A DNA stretch of 64,000 nucleotides. It comes from Callorhinus ursinus. Taxonomy: Eukaryota > Chordata > Mammalia > Carnivora > Otariidae. Made by a program: the position numbers and the translations under genes. The stretch is taken from the NCBI RefSeq assembly GCF_003265705.1, contig NW_020312858.1, positions 6,322,681 to 6,386,680 on the forward strand, in the 5' to 3' direction. The notes beneath the pieces are model-generated. The model had not been told where the DNA came from. It made no database searches and saw only the letters and a program-made list of their open reading frames with translations. Shown piece by piece: positions 44,300-55,339 of this stretch; position 1 is the stretch's first letter; every line of letters starts with the position of its first letter.

Positions 44300-44440
44300 G
44301 TTAATCAAATGTTAGCAATTTCATACGACTCAGACAAATGACTGTTTGATGACCACTCCGCCCTGGACTCTAAGCTCTGTAAGGTATATAGTGCCTAGCA
44401 ATGTCTGGCAAATGGTAGAAACTCAAAATTTTCTTTTGAA
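44300..44440 (+). repeat. L2 LINE 3' end
   Basis: ccctggactctaagctctgt, aaggtatatagtgcctagca and atgtctggcaaatggtagaa match the sense L2 terminus. Confidence 0.6.
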
Positions 44441-44444
44441 ATTT

Positions 44445-45580
44445 AATTAGACTGGTTAATTAATTGAGAGACAGCCACTTATGATTTTACCATCTACTTT
44501 CTTGACTGTACGTATTCTTAAGTGTTGAGAGTTGCATAAGTGTTCAGAATTACACACCTTTCTCTGACTTAAGCCAATCCTTTGTTTATAAAAGGGAAGT
44601 AAAGAATTCTCTCCCCAAATCTAGGTATTTCAACAAAGCATCTTGCCTTCCCCAATTCTCCTGTCAACTAGGTCTGAGTTGTAGTTTTGGTTTTCACAAA
44701 CATGGCCAGAGTGGAGCACTGATGACCGTCAGGGTTCAGACATGCGCAAGGCATGTCCCACAACTGGGAGAGAGAGAGGAGGTTTTTACTGAATCCCAGA
44801 TGGGCCTATCTTAATAGCTGTTAATGAGCACAGTGTTACCTCTCTGATTCTGTTTCCCCATGGGTAAATTTACACAGCTCCACTTTCCAGAATTGTGACA
44901 GCTAAATAAAGTAATATGGGAAGAGTCAGCATAGAAGAACCACAAGGACATTGTGTGCTTTTGTTTTCTTGTGACCCTCTTCCATTTACTGTAGTCATGA
45001 GTGAGCAAGAAGGCAGCTTTGGCCCTGAGGGTGAGGCTGAGGTTGCATAGGCTGAGATGCAGCGCTGTTGGCTCACCTTGTATCCTTAGCCCAGACGTTC
45101 TGATGTTCCAGTTACTGTCAGGGAAACCGGGTAAGGGGAACTGGGTACACAGGACACTGCATTCTTGGAAATGGAGAGACTCAAAGACTCAGGCCAAGGG
45201 GCATGTGAGTCCATTTAGTAGAGTTTGGGCTTTTTACTGTAGGCTACAGATGGATCTAAGTGTCCCATCAGCAAACACAGGATTTACCCCACACAAAGGT
45301 CTGGATAAATGATTGTTCGAAGTATGAAGAAACAAACAAGAAAACTCTTTGGTGATGTGATGATACATTTATTGGACTAAAATTAGTGCCATCTTCTTCA
45401 GAGTATATACTTCAGCTACTCGATACATTATTAGACAATCTAAAATTGGAATCTTTTGTTCTAAACACAAGCAGCCTCATGAATTGATTAGAGAAGCAAA
45501 TTTCAAACAAAGCAAAAAATAATTGCGGAAACGTCCCACTTTTGTCAATGGGAGATAATGGCCTTACTGGAGGACTATTT
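44445..45580. other. No recognised feature
   Basis: AT-rich unique-looking DNA. 45350-45560 is long, AT-rich and non-repetitive within the window; origin unknown. Confidence 0.4.
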
Positions 45581-45584
45581 GGAG

Positions 45585-45630
45585 CAGAGGTTCTTGAACT
45601 TGATTGTGCCTTAGAAACACCTGGGGATCA
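45585..45630 (+). repeat. hAT MER relic, left end
   Basis: gcagaggttcttgaacttga with ttagaaacacctggggatc is the left end of a MER5/MER20-like element split by the L1 at 45632. Confidence 0.65.
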
Positions 45631-45631
45631 G

Positions 45632-46091
45632 CATCTCTTATGGGTTGCCTCCCTCTCAATTTTCATCTTATATTATTTTTCCTTCCCTTCTCCTATGTTC
45701 GTCTGTTTTGTTTCTTAAGTTTCACATACGAGTGTGATCATATGGTATCTGTCTTTCTCTGACTGACTTATTTGGCTTAGCTGATATCCTCTAGTTCCAT
45801 CCACATTGTTGCAAATGGCGAGATTTCATTCTTTTTGATGGCTGAGTAATATTCCTATATATATATTTATATATTCTTTATCCATTCATCCAGGAAACAA
45901 GCTGAGGGGTGCTGGAGGGGAGGTGGGTGGGGGGATGGGGTAACTGGGTGATGGGCATTAAGGAGGGCATGTGATGTAATGAGCACTGGGTGTTATATGC
46001 AACTGATGAATCACTAAATTCTACCTCTGAAACTAATAAAAATAAAATAAAATAAAATGTACACAATTCAGGTACTGAACTTAAAAAAAAA
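45632..46091 (+). mobile_element. Old LINE-1 with inverted 5' segment (twin priming)
   Basis: 45632-45890 is antisense L1: the end of ORF2 plus early 3' UTR. From 45891 the sequence turns to sense 3' UTR (aggaaacaagctgaggggtg, gatgggcattaaggagggca, ttctacctctgaaactaata) with an A-rich tail. The RNA position at the left edge (ending at cataagaga in sense) nearly abuts the start of the sense part, as expected for one twin-primed insertion. It belongs to an older subfamily than the 2350, 35396 and 47483 copies. Confidence 0.85.
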
Positions 46092-46096
46092 GAAAG

Positions 46097-46262
46097 GAAA
46101 TGCTTGGGAGCTTGTTAAATCCTGCCATGCCTGGGCTCCACCCCTAAAGGAGTCAAATTCTGAAGGTCTTGGGTGTGGCCTTTGACTATCCATGTTTATC
46201 AACCTCCCTTGGTGATTCAAATAAAAATAGCCCAGGGACTACAATTTGGGAACAACTGGCTG
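46097..46262 (+). repeat. hAT MER relic, right end
   Basis: gcttgggagcttgttaaatc, ctgcctgggctccacccct-like text and gggactacaatttgggaaca continue the element begun at 45585. Confidence 0.65.
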
Positions 46263-46267
46263 AGTGG

Positions 46268-46534
46268 TTGTAATAGTCAGAATAATGACCCTCCAAAGAC
46301 ACCCATGTGCCAAACTCAGGAACCTGTGAAAATGTTGCTTTACATGGTAAAGGGAATTAAGGTTGAGGATACAATTAAGGTTGCTAATGAGCTGACCTTG
46401 AGATGGGGAGATTATCCTGGATTACCTGGGTGAGTCCAATTTTATTACATGTGTGCTTAAAAAATGGAGATGCTTTCCTGGCTGTGGTCAGGGAGGGATG
46501 GGAAAAGGGAAGAGGTGTCACAGAAATGTGATAT
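46268..46534 (+). repeat. MLT1-like LTR (MaLR), left part
   Basis: gtcagaataatgaccctcca, aagacacccatgtgccaaac, ttgagatggggagattatcc and tggattacctgggtgagtcc match a sense MaLR LTR; split by a SINE at 46535. Solo LTR, no retroviral genes. Confidence 0.85.
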
Positions 46535-46763
46535 TATTTATTTATTTTTAATGTTTAAAAAAGATTGTATTTATTTATTTTAGAGAGAGAGAGAGCACAA
46601 GCAAGGAAAGGGGCAAAGGGAGAAGGAGAATGAGAAGCCCAGGCAGACTCTGCGCTGAGTGAGGTGCCTGACACGGGGCTTGATCCCCGGACCCTGAGAT
46701 CGTGATCTGAGGCGAAATCAAGAGTTGGACAAGCCTTAATCGACTGAGCCACCCAGGTAGCCC
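46535..46763 (-). mobile_element. Carnivore SINEC inserted in an LTR
   Basis: Antisense SINE from tttatttatttttaatgttt through gagagagagagagcacaagc to gagccacccaggtagccca. Target duplications are not clear at this resolution. Confidence 0.93.
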
Positions 46764-47027
46764 AACATTACTAGTTTTGAAGACAAATTAAGTGTCTCAT
46801 GAGACACAGAAGATGGGTGGCCTCCAGAAGCTGGAAAAGAGAAGGGAATGGATTCTCCCATAGAGCTTCTAGAATGGATCACAACCCAACTGACACCTTG
46901 ACTGTAGCCCAGTGAGACCTGTGTTGGACTTCTAACCTATAGAACTATATGTGTGATGTTCAATTTGAGTTGTTTTAAGTCACTAAGTTTGAGGTTGTTT
47001 CAATAGCAATAGAGAACTAATGCAGCG
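46764..47027 (+). repeat. MLT1-like LTR, right part
   Basis: gtggcctccagaagctggaa, cccaactgacaccttgactg, tagcccagtgagacctgtgt and gttgttttaagtcactaagt continue the LTR to ctaatgca. Confidence 0.85.
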
Positions 47028-47039
47028 GTCTTCTGGTTT

Positions 47040-47172
47040 GGTTGTTTCTTTTCTTTTTCTTTTCCTTCTTTCCCTTTCCATGCCTTTCTTTCTCCTTCTC
47101 TTCCCTCCCCCAACCCCACCCCAGTCTCCTCTTCCTCCACCTCCTCCTTTTTTTTTTCTTTTTTTTTTTTGT
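47040..47172. repeat. Pyrimidine-rich tract
   Basis: About 130 bp of nearly pure C/T on the + strand; it makes spurious Lys/Glu-rich minus-strand frames (47000-47257). Confidence 0.9.
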
Positions 47173-47174
47173 TA

Positions 47175-47481
47175 GTTGTGCTCTGCTGAGCTCCAGGGAT
47201 CTTGTTACACAGTGCATTGATGTAGTAATCCTCAGTTCCTCCCAGAGGATGGGTCACTCGTGTTTACTGGGGGCAGCTTTATGGTTTCTGCAGACCTCGA
47301 AGGCAGCATCAGAGTGGTTTTTGTCTCTCACTCACCGGTCAGTCCAAGCATGTAAGGCAATTTCTTCTCCACCTGCTGGCAAGCAAAGAGTGAGTGGAGA
47401 AGGCAGCTATTGCCTAACTTCAGGCAGCAGAAAAGTCATTCCTTACTGGTTGGAGTCATCGTTGGGCAGGGATATTCAATC
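47175..47481. other. No recognised feature
   Basis: Short unique-looking stretch between the pyrimidine tract and the L1. Confidence 0.45.
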
Positions 47482-47941
47482 TTTTTTTTTTTAAATTTTT
47501 TATTGTTATGTTAATCACCATATATTACATCATTTGTTTGGTGTAGTGTTCCATGATTCATTGTTTGTGCATAACACCCAGTGCTCCACGCAGAACGTGC
47601 CCTCTTTAATACCCATCACCAGGCTAACCCATCCCCCCACCCCCCTCCCCTCTAGAACCCTCAGTTTGTTTTTCAGAGTCCATCATCTCTCCTGGTTCGT
47701 CTCCCCCTCTGACTTACTCCCCTTCATTCTTCCTCTCCTGCTATCTTCTTCTTTTTCTTTTTTCTTAAAATATGTTGCGTTATTTGTTTCAGAAGTACAG
47801 ATCTGTGATTCAACAGTCTTGCACAATTCACAGCACTCACCATAGCACATACCCTCCCCAATGTCTATCACCCAGCCACCCCATCCCTCCCACTCCCACC
47901 ACTCCAGCAAACCTCAGTTTGTTCCTGAGATTAAGAATTCC

Positions 47942-49357
47942 TCATATCAGTGAGGTCATATGATACATGTCTTTCTCTGATTGACTTATTTCACTCAGCA
48001 TAACACCCTCCAGTTCCATCCACGTCGTTGCAAATGGCAAGATCTCATTCCTTTGGATGGCTGCATAATATTCCATTGTGTATATATAACACTTCTTCTT
48101 TATCCATTCATCTGTCGATGGACATCTTGGCTCTTTCCACAGTTTGGCTATTGTGGACATTGCTGCTATAAACATTGGGGTGCACGTACCCCTTCGGGTC
48201 CCTACATTTGTATCTTTGTGGTAAATACCCAGTAGTGCAATTGCTGGATCAAATGGTAGCTCTATTTTCAACTGTTTGACGAACCTCCATACTATTTTCC
48301 AGAGGGGTTGCACCAGCTTGCATTCCCACCAACAGTGTAGGAGGGTTCCCCTTTCTCCACATCCCCGCCAACATCTGTCGTTTCCTGACTTGTTAATTTT
48401 AGCCATTCTGACGGGTGTGAGGTGGTATCTCATGGAGGTTTTGATTTGGATTTCCCTGATGCCGAGCGATGTGGAGCACTTTTTCATGTGCCTGTTGGCC
48501 ATTTGGATGTCTTCTTTGGAAAAATGTCTGTTCATGTCTTCTGCCCCTTTCTTGATTGGATTATTTGTTCTTTGGGTGTTGAGTTTGATAAGTTCTTTAT
48601 AGATTTTGGATACTAGCCCTTTATCTGATATGTCATTTACAAATATTTTCTCCCATTCTGTCGGTTGTCTTTTGGTTTTGTGGACTGTTTCTTTTGCTGT
48701 GCAAAAGCTTTTTATCTTGATGAAATCCCAATAGTTCATTTTTGCCCTTGCTTCCCTTGCTTTTGGCGATGTTTCTAGGAAGAAGTTGCTGTGGCTGAGA
48801 TTGAAGAGGTTGCTGCCTGTGTTCTCCTTTAGGATGTTGATGGACTCCTGTCTCACGTTTAGGTCTTTCAACCATCTGGAGTCTATTTTTGTGTGTGGTG
48901 TAAGAAAATGGTCCAGTTTCATTCTTCTGCATGTGGCTGTCCAATTTTCCCAACACCATTTGTTGAAGAGACTGTCTTTTTTCCATTGGACGTTCTTTCC
49001 TGCTTTGTCAAAGATAAGTTGACCGTAGAGTTGAGGGTCCATTTCTGGGCTCTCGATTCTGTTCCATTGATCTATGTGTCTGTTTTTGTGCCAGTACCAT
49101 ACTGTCTTGATGATGACAGCTTTGTAATAGAGCTGGAAGTCCGGAATTGTGAAGCCGCCAGCTTTGCTTTTCTTTTTCAATATTCCTCTGGCTATTTGGG
49201 GTCTCTTCTGGTTCCATAAAAATTTTAGGATTATTTGTTCCATTTCTTTGAAAAAAGTGGATGGTATTTTGATGGGGANNNNNNNNNNCTTCCAATCCAT
49301 GAGCATGGAACGTTTTTCCATTTCTTTGTGTCTTCCTCAATTTCTTTCATGAGTATT
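47942..49357 (-). pseudogene. L1 ORF2 C-terminal half, frame open to the gap
   Basis: From 49278 down to 47942 (about 445 codons) the frame has no stop: [35 protein letters not shown], the conserved [15 protein letters not shown] and EDIQMANRH stretches, the CX3CX7HX4C knuckle, [10 protein letters not shown] and MTSLI-stop. The open frame indicates recent insertion, not function: ORF1, the endonuclease and the RT catalytic core are missing. The part right of the gap (49289-49357) is the upstream [10 protein letters not shown] region; its frame relation cannot be known. Confidence 0.93.
49279..49288. other. Assembly gap (10 N)
   Basis: Between gatgggga and cttccaatcc the sister L1 has 56 bases (37762-37817); the 10 Ns are a nominal size. 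Confidence 0.95.
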
Positions 49358-49359
49358 TT

Positions 49360-51060
49360 TTGAAGTCGTATTTTAATTCTCATTTTTTCAGATTCCAAAT
49401 TCTCTACACTTAATCCATAAACTCATTTGAATCAGTGATGGATTGGACAGTGGATGGATAGATGGATGGAAAGGGGAAGAATGTATGGGGCCAGGACTTT
49501 CCTGCTATGCTTTTCTGTCTTTAATACTAGATTTCTGATAATGACAGGGTACTAGTGTGATAGGAATACATATGCAGCACAGTCCAAAACCTTCAAGAAC
49601 TTATGTGAGTTGACCTGAAGTTGCTTACCCATAGAAGGAGAATTACCCTCTAAAACAGGACACTTCAAGAACTAAACAATCCTGCCTGAAAGAATTCAGG
49701 TCCAAGCCCTGCAGATCTAATTTGTGTCAATGGAAGAGCTGGGTTCACTGATGGGGAGAATGCATGATTGTACTAGGTTGAAGAAGGGTAGAATGATGAG
49801 GGTCTTCTTTGCACTGTAAAATATCTCAGCAACTTCAAGATGTGGGAATTTGAAGTGTTCAATCTGGATAGAAGAAGCTAAAGAAATGGTGGTGGACACA
49901 CAAGTGTTCATGTCAGAGCATCTGGAATAAGACAGCAGTAGCTTAGAAATGGTATATATGTGTAAAGGGAGGAGGTGGACTTGACAGAGCCTGGGAATCT
50001 GGGAGCCAGGGCCACCCTGCACCAAAGGGAGCCATGGAAGAGTTTTAGTCACTGGCCTGAATGAAAGACTGATGGGGAGAGGTACCCTGGCTTCTCCCTT
50101 CCTCCTTCCCTCCAATCCCCCGCTAGTACCTCTGATGAGGGTTAACCAACCCTCATCAGAAGCCAGTGTTGAGGGATTTGGGGAATGCAATTTGCAGGAT
50201 TCAGCCCTGTATGACATAGAGCTGAGAGAAAGTGTGGGGAGTGGATCTGAGAACAAACAGGCAAATGACTGACATTCCAGGTGTCCTGGAACATTTATTT
50301 ATTTCTCAGCCTTGTGTCAGATGTCTGGACCAGATGGACTCTTTGATTCCATTTGCCACTCCAGAAGTTAGACACCCTGAAAAGAGAGTCGATTTTGTTA
50401 GGATTTAATCACAATTCAAGGAGAAGAAGGAAGCCACCACCATTCAGACGAGCATCTTGCACAAGAATGTCACTTCATGGCCAGGGTCCAGCTTCCTTTG
50501 GTTGAATCCTTTTGGCAGCAGGTCACCAGGGACCAGCTTACCTGGAGGTAGAGGCCATAGGATTTATGCTGCTCAAAGGAGCTTGGCCATCCCTACATCA
50601 CCTTCACCATTCAGTGACATAGTGATTGAAATTCCAAAATGGATGAAAAATTCCATGGGGATAAAATGACAAGTTTGGAAATGCCTTTAACAGGATAAAT
50701 AAATACACAAGAAAGTGCATAAATAAAACTTCTGTCTCTCTGTTGCAGACACTGCCCTTACAGTTGCTTGGACAAGTGTAGGATTGCACCAAGAGCTTCT
50801 ATTTTTTACCATTCTGATCTTGCTGAGGACAAAAAGAGCAACTCAGGGACCTCCTGGTGCAGAGCCAAAACTGCAACCCTCTCTGCCTAGCAGGATCACA
50901 GAAGCCCAGGAGCCAGGGTGCATTTACTCACTAAGAGAATTTTACTCAAATTATGCAATTTTCTCCATGGAATGAAGCAGCAAATACTTTCCTTGTTCCC
51001 TTTCTTCTTCCATCCCTTCTTTCCTTTCTTCATCACTTAAGAAAGAATAGCCACGATTTC
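49360..51060. other. No confident repeat or gene
   Basis: Unique-looking. A (GGAT)-like stretch lies at 49448-49470. 49720-50060 vaguely recalls antisense L2 (gggagccatggaagagtttt). A 179-codon minus frame (49717-50256) has no recognisable domain. Confidence 0.35.
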
Positions 51061-51064
51061 AGTC

Positions 51065-51545
51065 ATCTATAGCCACGTAGCAAACCACACCAAACTTAGT
51101 GGCTTAAAACAACCCCAATCCTTTCTTTTTCTCATGTATCAGCAGCTGGGGTAAGGTTGGTGGGTTAGCTCTGCTCTGCTCCACACTGTCAGCTGAGCCA
51201 GCTCAACTGGGGCTGGAGGGTTCATTTCCAAGATGGCTCACTCACAGGGCTAAGTGTTGGTGTCAGAACTCAACCAGGCATTGTCATCTGGAGGACTCAG
51301 TTGTCTTCAAGGGGATCTTTCCAAGGGGATTCTTGGGCTTTTCCAGAATAGGGTGGTGGAGTTCCCAGAGTATTCTAAAAAGTCCAGGTGGAGGCTGAAA
51401 GACTTCTTAGGCCACCTAGAAGCCCAGAATCTCATTTCTAAAGCACTCTCTCAGTCAAGAAAATTTATGGCTTTCTTTAATCTACCACCGCACTTTGTGG
51501 GAGGTGAACGTACGGTGTGAGTAACTTCACAGTAACAGAGCAATG
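51065..51545 (+). repeat. Ancient interspersed repeat, possibly LTR-type
   Basis: agccacgtagcaaaccacac, caaacttagtggcttaaaac, agctggggtaaggttggtgg and ttccaagatggctcactcac follow a common ancient mammalian repeat; 15215-15640 appears to be of the same family. Family name uncertain. Confidence 0.6.
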
Positions 51546-51549
51546 ATAA

Positions 51550-51780
51550 ACATTCAGGACCCCATAGAACTCGAACAGCAGAATTCTGGTTGGACCGGGG
51601 ACCTGGAAAGTCCCTGATATTTATCAAGGGTGGTGAATTCATGTCAGGCTGATCTTTGCTTGAATCTCAGCTCTCAAAATTTATGTATGTTACTTGACAA
51701 GAAGCTACATATGAACATGGTTGGCTGTCTTCTGCCAGTCCATCCTCATACCTTTTCTGGTCTTAGATCACCATCATCCA
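51550..51780. other. No recognised feature
   Basis: Short unique-looking stretch. Confidence 0.4.
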
Positions 51781-51784
51781 GAAT

Positions 51785-52800
51785 CTCTTTTTATTTAGTT
51801 TAATTAAATAAAAGTGGAGTTATAGTATTAAAAGACAGATTTTTAAATTTTTGTGGTTTGTAATTTCATAAAAAGGGTATGTAATCCTTTTTAGGACAAT
51901 TACTATTGACTTACAACATACATACAATAAAGCATACAAAGGATTAAGTATACAGTTCAATAAATTTGGGGGGGGGGAAATTTTTTTACTCATGTAAACA
52001 CCCATTTACCCATGGTAGTTTACCATGTAAACTACCTCCCATTCCAAGTTATAGAACTTTTCCAGGAGCCTAAAGGACTTGTTTGTAATCTTTTAGTACT
52101 TTATAAATTAAATACCATTTTGCTAAAATTTTTCCACATGATTGTATATCATGTCATTATAAGCTTATTCATTTTGACTACTGTGTGATAGTCCATTATA
52201 AAAATATACCATTTTTTACCATTTATTGATCCATATACCATTACTAATCCATCTCTCATTGGTGGGTATTTAAGTGGTTTCCACGTTTTCACTATTGTGA
52301 ACAATGTAGCTCCAAATTTTCTTGGCTGTGTGTCCTGGTATACATGCTTAATTACACCTATGAGTGGAACTCCTGAACCATAGGAAGTATAAATACTTAT
52401 TATTAGAAGACCCTACTCAATTATTTTCCAAAGTGCTAATACCATGTTTCACTCTAGCAGAGTAAGTAAGAGAGTCTGTAGATCTAAATCCACTTCAAAC
52501 TTAGTACTGTAAACTTTTGATCTTTGCCAATTGAATGTGTATAAAATTATAGGTCATAGTTACCTTGCTTTGTATTTTCCTGATTATCAATATTCTTCAA
52601 CATCTTGCCAAAGGTTTATTGACTATGATTCTTCTGTGAAATGCCTGTTCATGTGTCTTGCTCATTTTTAATTGGTTTATTCTTGATTTTATTTTTGATT
52701 TGTAGGATAATCTTGGATTTTTCATAAAATAAATTCTATCAATATTTGCCTTTATGCTTTCTGCCTTTGCTTTTCAATTCAGTAAAAAAATGTTTCCTAT
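51785..52800 (-). repeat. Old L1M: 3' UTR and ORF2 end
   Basis: acatacatacaataaagcat, then cacccatttacccatgg, gttccatta-like text, tttccacgttttcactattg, tgaacaatgtagctccaaat and tgcctgttcatgtgtcttgc follow one antisense L1M copy over about 1 kb. Confidence 0.75.
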
Positions 52801-52804
52801 GCTA

Positions 52805-53135
52805 CAATTATTTAAATATTCATTTGTATTATTCTTTTTTCAGGGCCTCCTGGTTTTGTCTCTGCTGTTTCCATCACTAGCAGGCCCCACCCATGCTACA
52901 TTCCTGAGCTGAAGGTTTGCAGCCCAGGACGTGGGACTTAGCACTGCATGATCAGGTACCCAGGCATTTCTGGGTCTCCACCCTGGCCCCTTTCAGGCTC
53001 CACCCAAGCTTGGCTGTGGCCCGACCCAGGGAATTGCCTGGAGCTACCTGGTCTATTTCCAGAAGGTATGAGTCATTTTCCTTTCCAAGAACCCAAGGAG
53101 TATTATATTTACTGGATACTCTGGAAGATTCAGCT
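52805..53135. other. No recognised feature
   Basis: Unique-looking; contains cacatgctacattcctgag-like text without a known family. Confidence 0.35.
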
Positions 53136-53139
53136 AAAC

Positions 53140-53250
53140 TGCTTCTACAAATGGAGACACTGGGGTTCTGAGAGGTGATGTAATTTGTCCAAGATTACAC
53201 AGCTACAAGTATGAGAGAGGCGTGGAGACACCAAATGTTTGCTTTGGGCA
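53140..53250 (-). repeat. MIR SINE fragment
   Basis: tctacaaatggagacactgg, ttctgagaggtgatgtaatt and gtccaagattacacagctac match antisense MIR. Confidence 0.75.
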
Positions 53251-53429
53251 AATGGGTCCATGTTGAAAACTTTGTGTTGGATTTAGGGAGCATGCATTAA
53301 ATTCTGCTGTCTAATTGGGATTAAGAGATGTCTTTTCATTCTGATGAAAGGAAGTCCACACAGCAGTTCATCTAATCTCTCTGCTTTCATCCTTGTGTTC
53401 CCCCAGCTGCTCTGAACACAGCACTCAGA

Positions 53430-53920
53430 GAAAACTTCTATTGAAACCAGCTCGTGTCTCTGCATGGCTTCAAATTCCTTGATGGCTCCCTGTTGCACTT
53501 ACATTAAAATCTAAATTTTTTACCATGCCCTGCATGCTTGGTACCTGTCTGCCTTCCCTCTTCATCTCCCACCTACAGTAGTGCTCACTCTTCCAGCCAC
53601 AGACCTCCTTTAAGTTCTTTGAGTGTTCCATCTTCAGGCTTTTTTCTTCTGTGGTCTCCTTTGCTGAGAATCCTCTCTCCTGACCCTCCTGAATATACTG
53701 TTCTCCTTTATGATGTACCACAAGGGCTTTGTTTCATTCTTTACTAGAGCTTATTATGATCTGTATTATGTTATTTATTTGTTTTTTATTGCTTCTCTTG
53801 GCCCCCCTCCTCCAATGGATTGTGCATGCCCGAAGTTTGCCTCATTCATCTGTATCCTTAGGGCCTAGACCTGTGCCTGGCACACCATTCAATTGGTACT
53901 TGTTGAACCATTGAACAAAT
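53430..53920 (+). repeat. L2 LINE 3' half
   Basis: caaattccttgatggctccc, tttaccatgccctgcatgct, cactcttccagccacagacc, atcctctctcctgaccctcc and gacctgtgcctggcacacca follow sense L2 to its 3' end. Confidence 0.85.
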
Positions 53921-53924
53921 CCAG

Positions 53925-54740
53925 TGGCTACTCAATAATTAGTGGTTTTCATTTCCTTCCGTAAGCAGCAGTGGCCATGCACACACACTGTACACACAAC
54001 CTGAAGGAACTTGAATAGGAGGTTGGAAATCACAGCTTGGTTGGATGCATCTAGTATGCATTTGAACAACTGGCCAAACCAGTTGAGGTAGCTACTGTTT
54101 TCTCTTTTGTTTTGTTTAACATCCACAAGTTCCTTGGCCTTGGAGCTTCTTCTGGCCTGGGTCTACATATTCCTGGAGAAGGGGATTTTACAACAATGGT
54201 GATATTTTAGGGCATATTGACAGAATGAGCACATTACTTGGATTGCTCACTCCCCAAAAGATACCTAATAAGCTATGACTGCAGAATGATACTTGATTTC
54301 AGGACATTTTGAAAGGGGGTAGGAACCAAATAAGTAAACGACTCAAGTACTTTGTGTTTATGAAGTCCTTTCTCAATACTTGGTCTTTAGTGAAATGGTA
54401 GAAGGTGAGCAGAAGGGAGAGTTCTCATGACTCCCAGAGGCTGAATAAGGAAACAAACTCAGAATTGTTACATCTTGGGAAGTGTGCTAAGCAAAACTGG
54501 GATTTGTCATCCTAACTGGGATTAAGAGATGTCTCTTCAAGGATGGCTGTGTTCCACCTTCCTGACCCAGTCTGGCTGGAAGATCCAGCTTTTCAAAGCA
54601 CTTTTTCTTCTGCAGGAATGAGGAAGCCCAGGTCTTCTTGGTGATAGTTAGTTGGAGAACTTCAAGCTCCAAGGAATGGCTATGGTTGATATTTTTGGGA
54701 TGAACTAGGCAATTTCATTACATTTGAAGAAAGAAAGCAA
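53925..54740. other. No recognised feature
   Basis: Unique-looking DNA. The 20-mer tgggattaagagatgtctct near 54517 nearly repeats text at 53317; probably chance or a short dispersed duplication. Confidence 0.4.
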
Positions 54741-54741
54741 T

Positions 54742-54825
54742 CATCCTTCCTTTCCTCCCCTCTGTCCCTTCCTGCCTTCCATTTCCCTCTGTCTCTCCCT
54801 TCTTCCTCTGCCTTCCCCTTCCACC
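54742..54825. repeat. Pyrimidine-rich tract
   Basis: C/T-rich low-complexity DNA, about 80 bp. Confidence 0.85.
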
Positions 54826-55330
54826 AACTATGTACGAGGTCTTGTGGCATGGGTTAGAGATTAATGATGAAATTTTATACCTCTGTTTACAAGTTAGTGC
54901 TGGAGAAAAACAGGTGGAACATTACAGTACAAGATGACAAAAACTATACAGAAGGCCAGGCACAGATTTCTGGGAACACAAACTGCGGTGTGCCGATCAG
55001 TGGTTAACAACCAGCTCTCCATTGGGGAGAGAACTCAATTTGCAACATTTGCTTATTTCTGTGGTAAATACTTCCATCTTGGCAGGTTTCAAGCTACCAA
55101 CCTGGTGCTGGGAAGAGGTAGTGTTGGGGCTACCAACATGGGGTCAGGAAGAGGTGCACACACCCTGCTCTTTAGCTGGAGCAGGCTCATTGCATCCCCG
55201 AGAAGGAACTGAATTTGGTCCAAGCAGGAGTGGGATTTGTAATGTTCAGGGGAGACTTCCCAGAAGAGGAGACGCTTGAACTGCATTAGCTTCCTTGAGA
55301 ATGGGGACAGTAGTAAAGGGAAGGAGTTAC
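54826..55330 (-). repeat. L2 LINE fragment
   Basis: gagattaatgatgaaatttt, gtttacaagttagtgctgga, aacattacagtacaagatga and gggagacttcccagaagagg follow antisense L2. Confidence 0.6.
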
Positions 55331-55339
55331 AAATCTGTT

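Larger units (their letters stand above)
47483..49357 (-). mobile_element. Young LINE-1, 5'-truncated, with small gap
   Basis: Minus-strand L1 with T-rich start, full 3' UTR to about 47941 and ORF2 C-terminal half to the truncation near catgagtattt. Closely matches 35396-37946 over its whole length. A 10-N gap replaces about 56 bp that the sister copy has. I see no clear target duplication at its edges. Confidence 0.95.

Noticed and set aside
47000..47257. Lys/Glu-rich minus frame
   Set aside because: Produced by the pyrimidine-rich low-complexity tract.
49717..50256. 179-codon minus frame
   Set aside because: No domain or family recognised; AT/GC-mixed unique DNA where such a frame can occur by chance.
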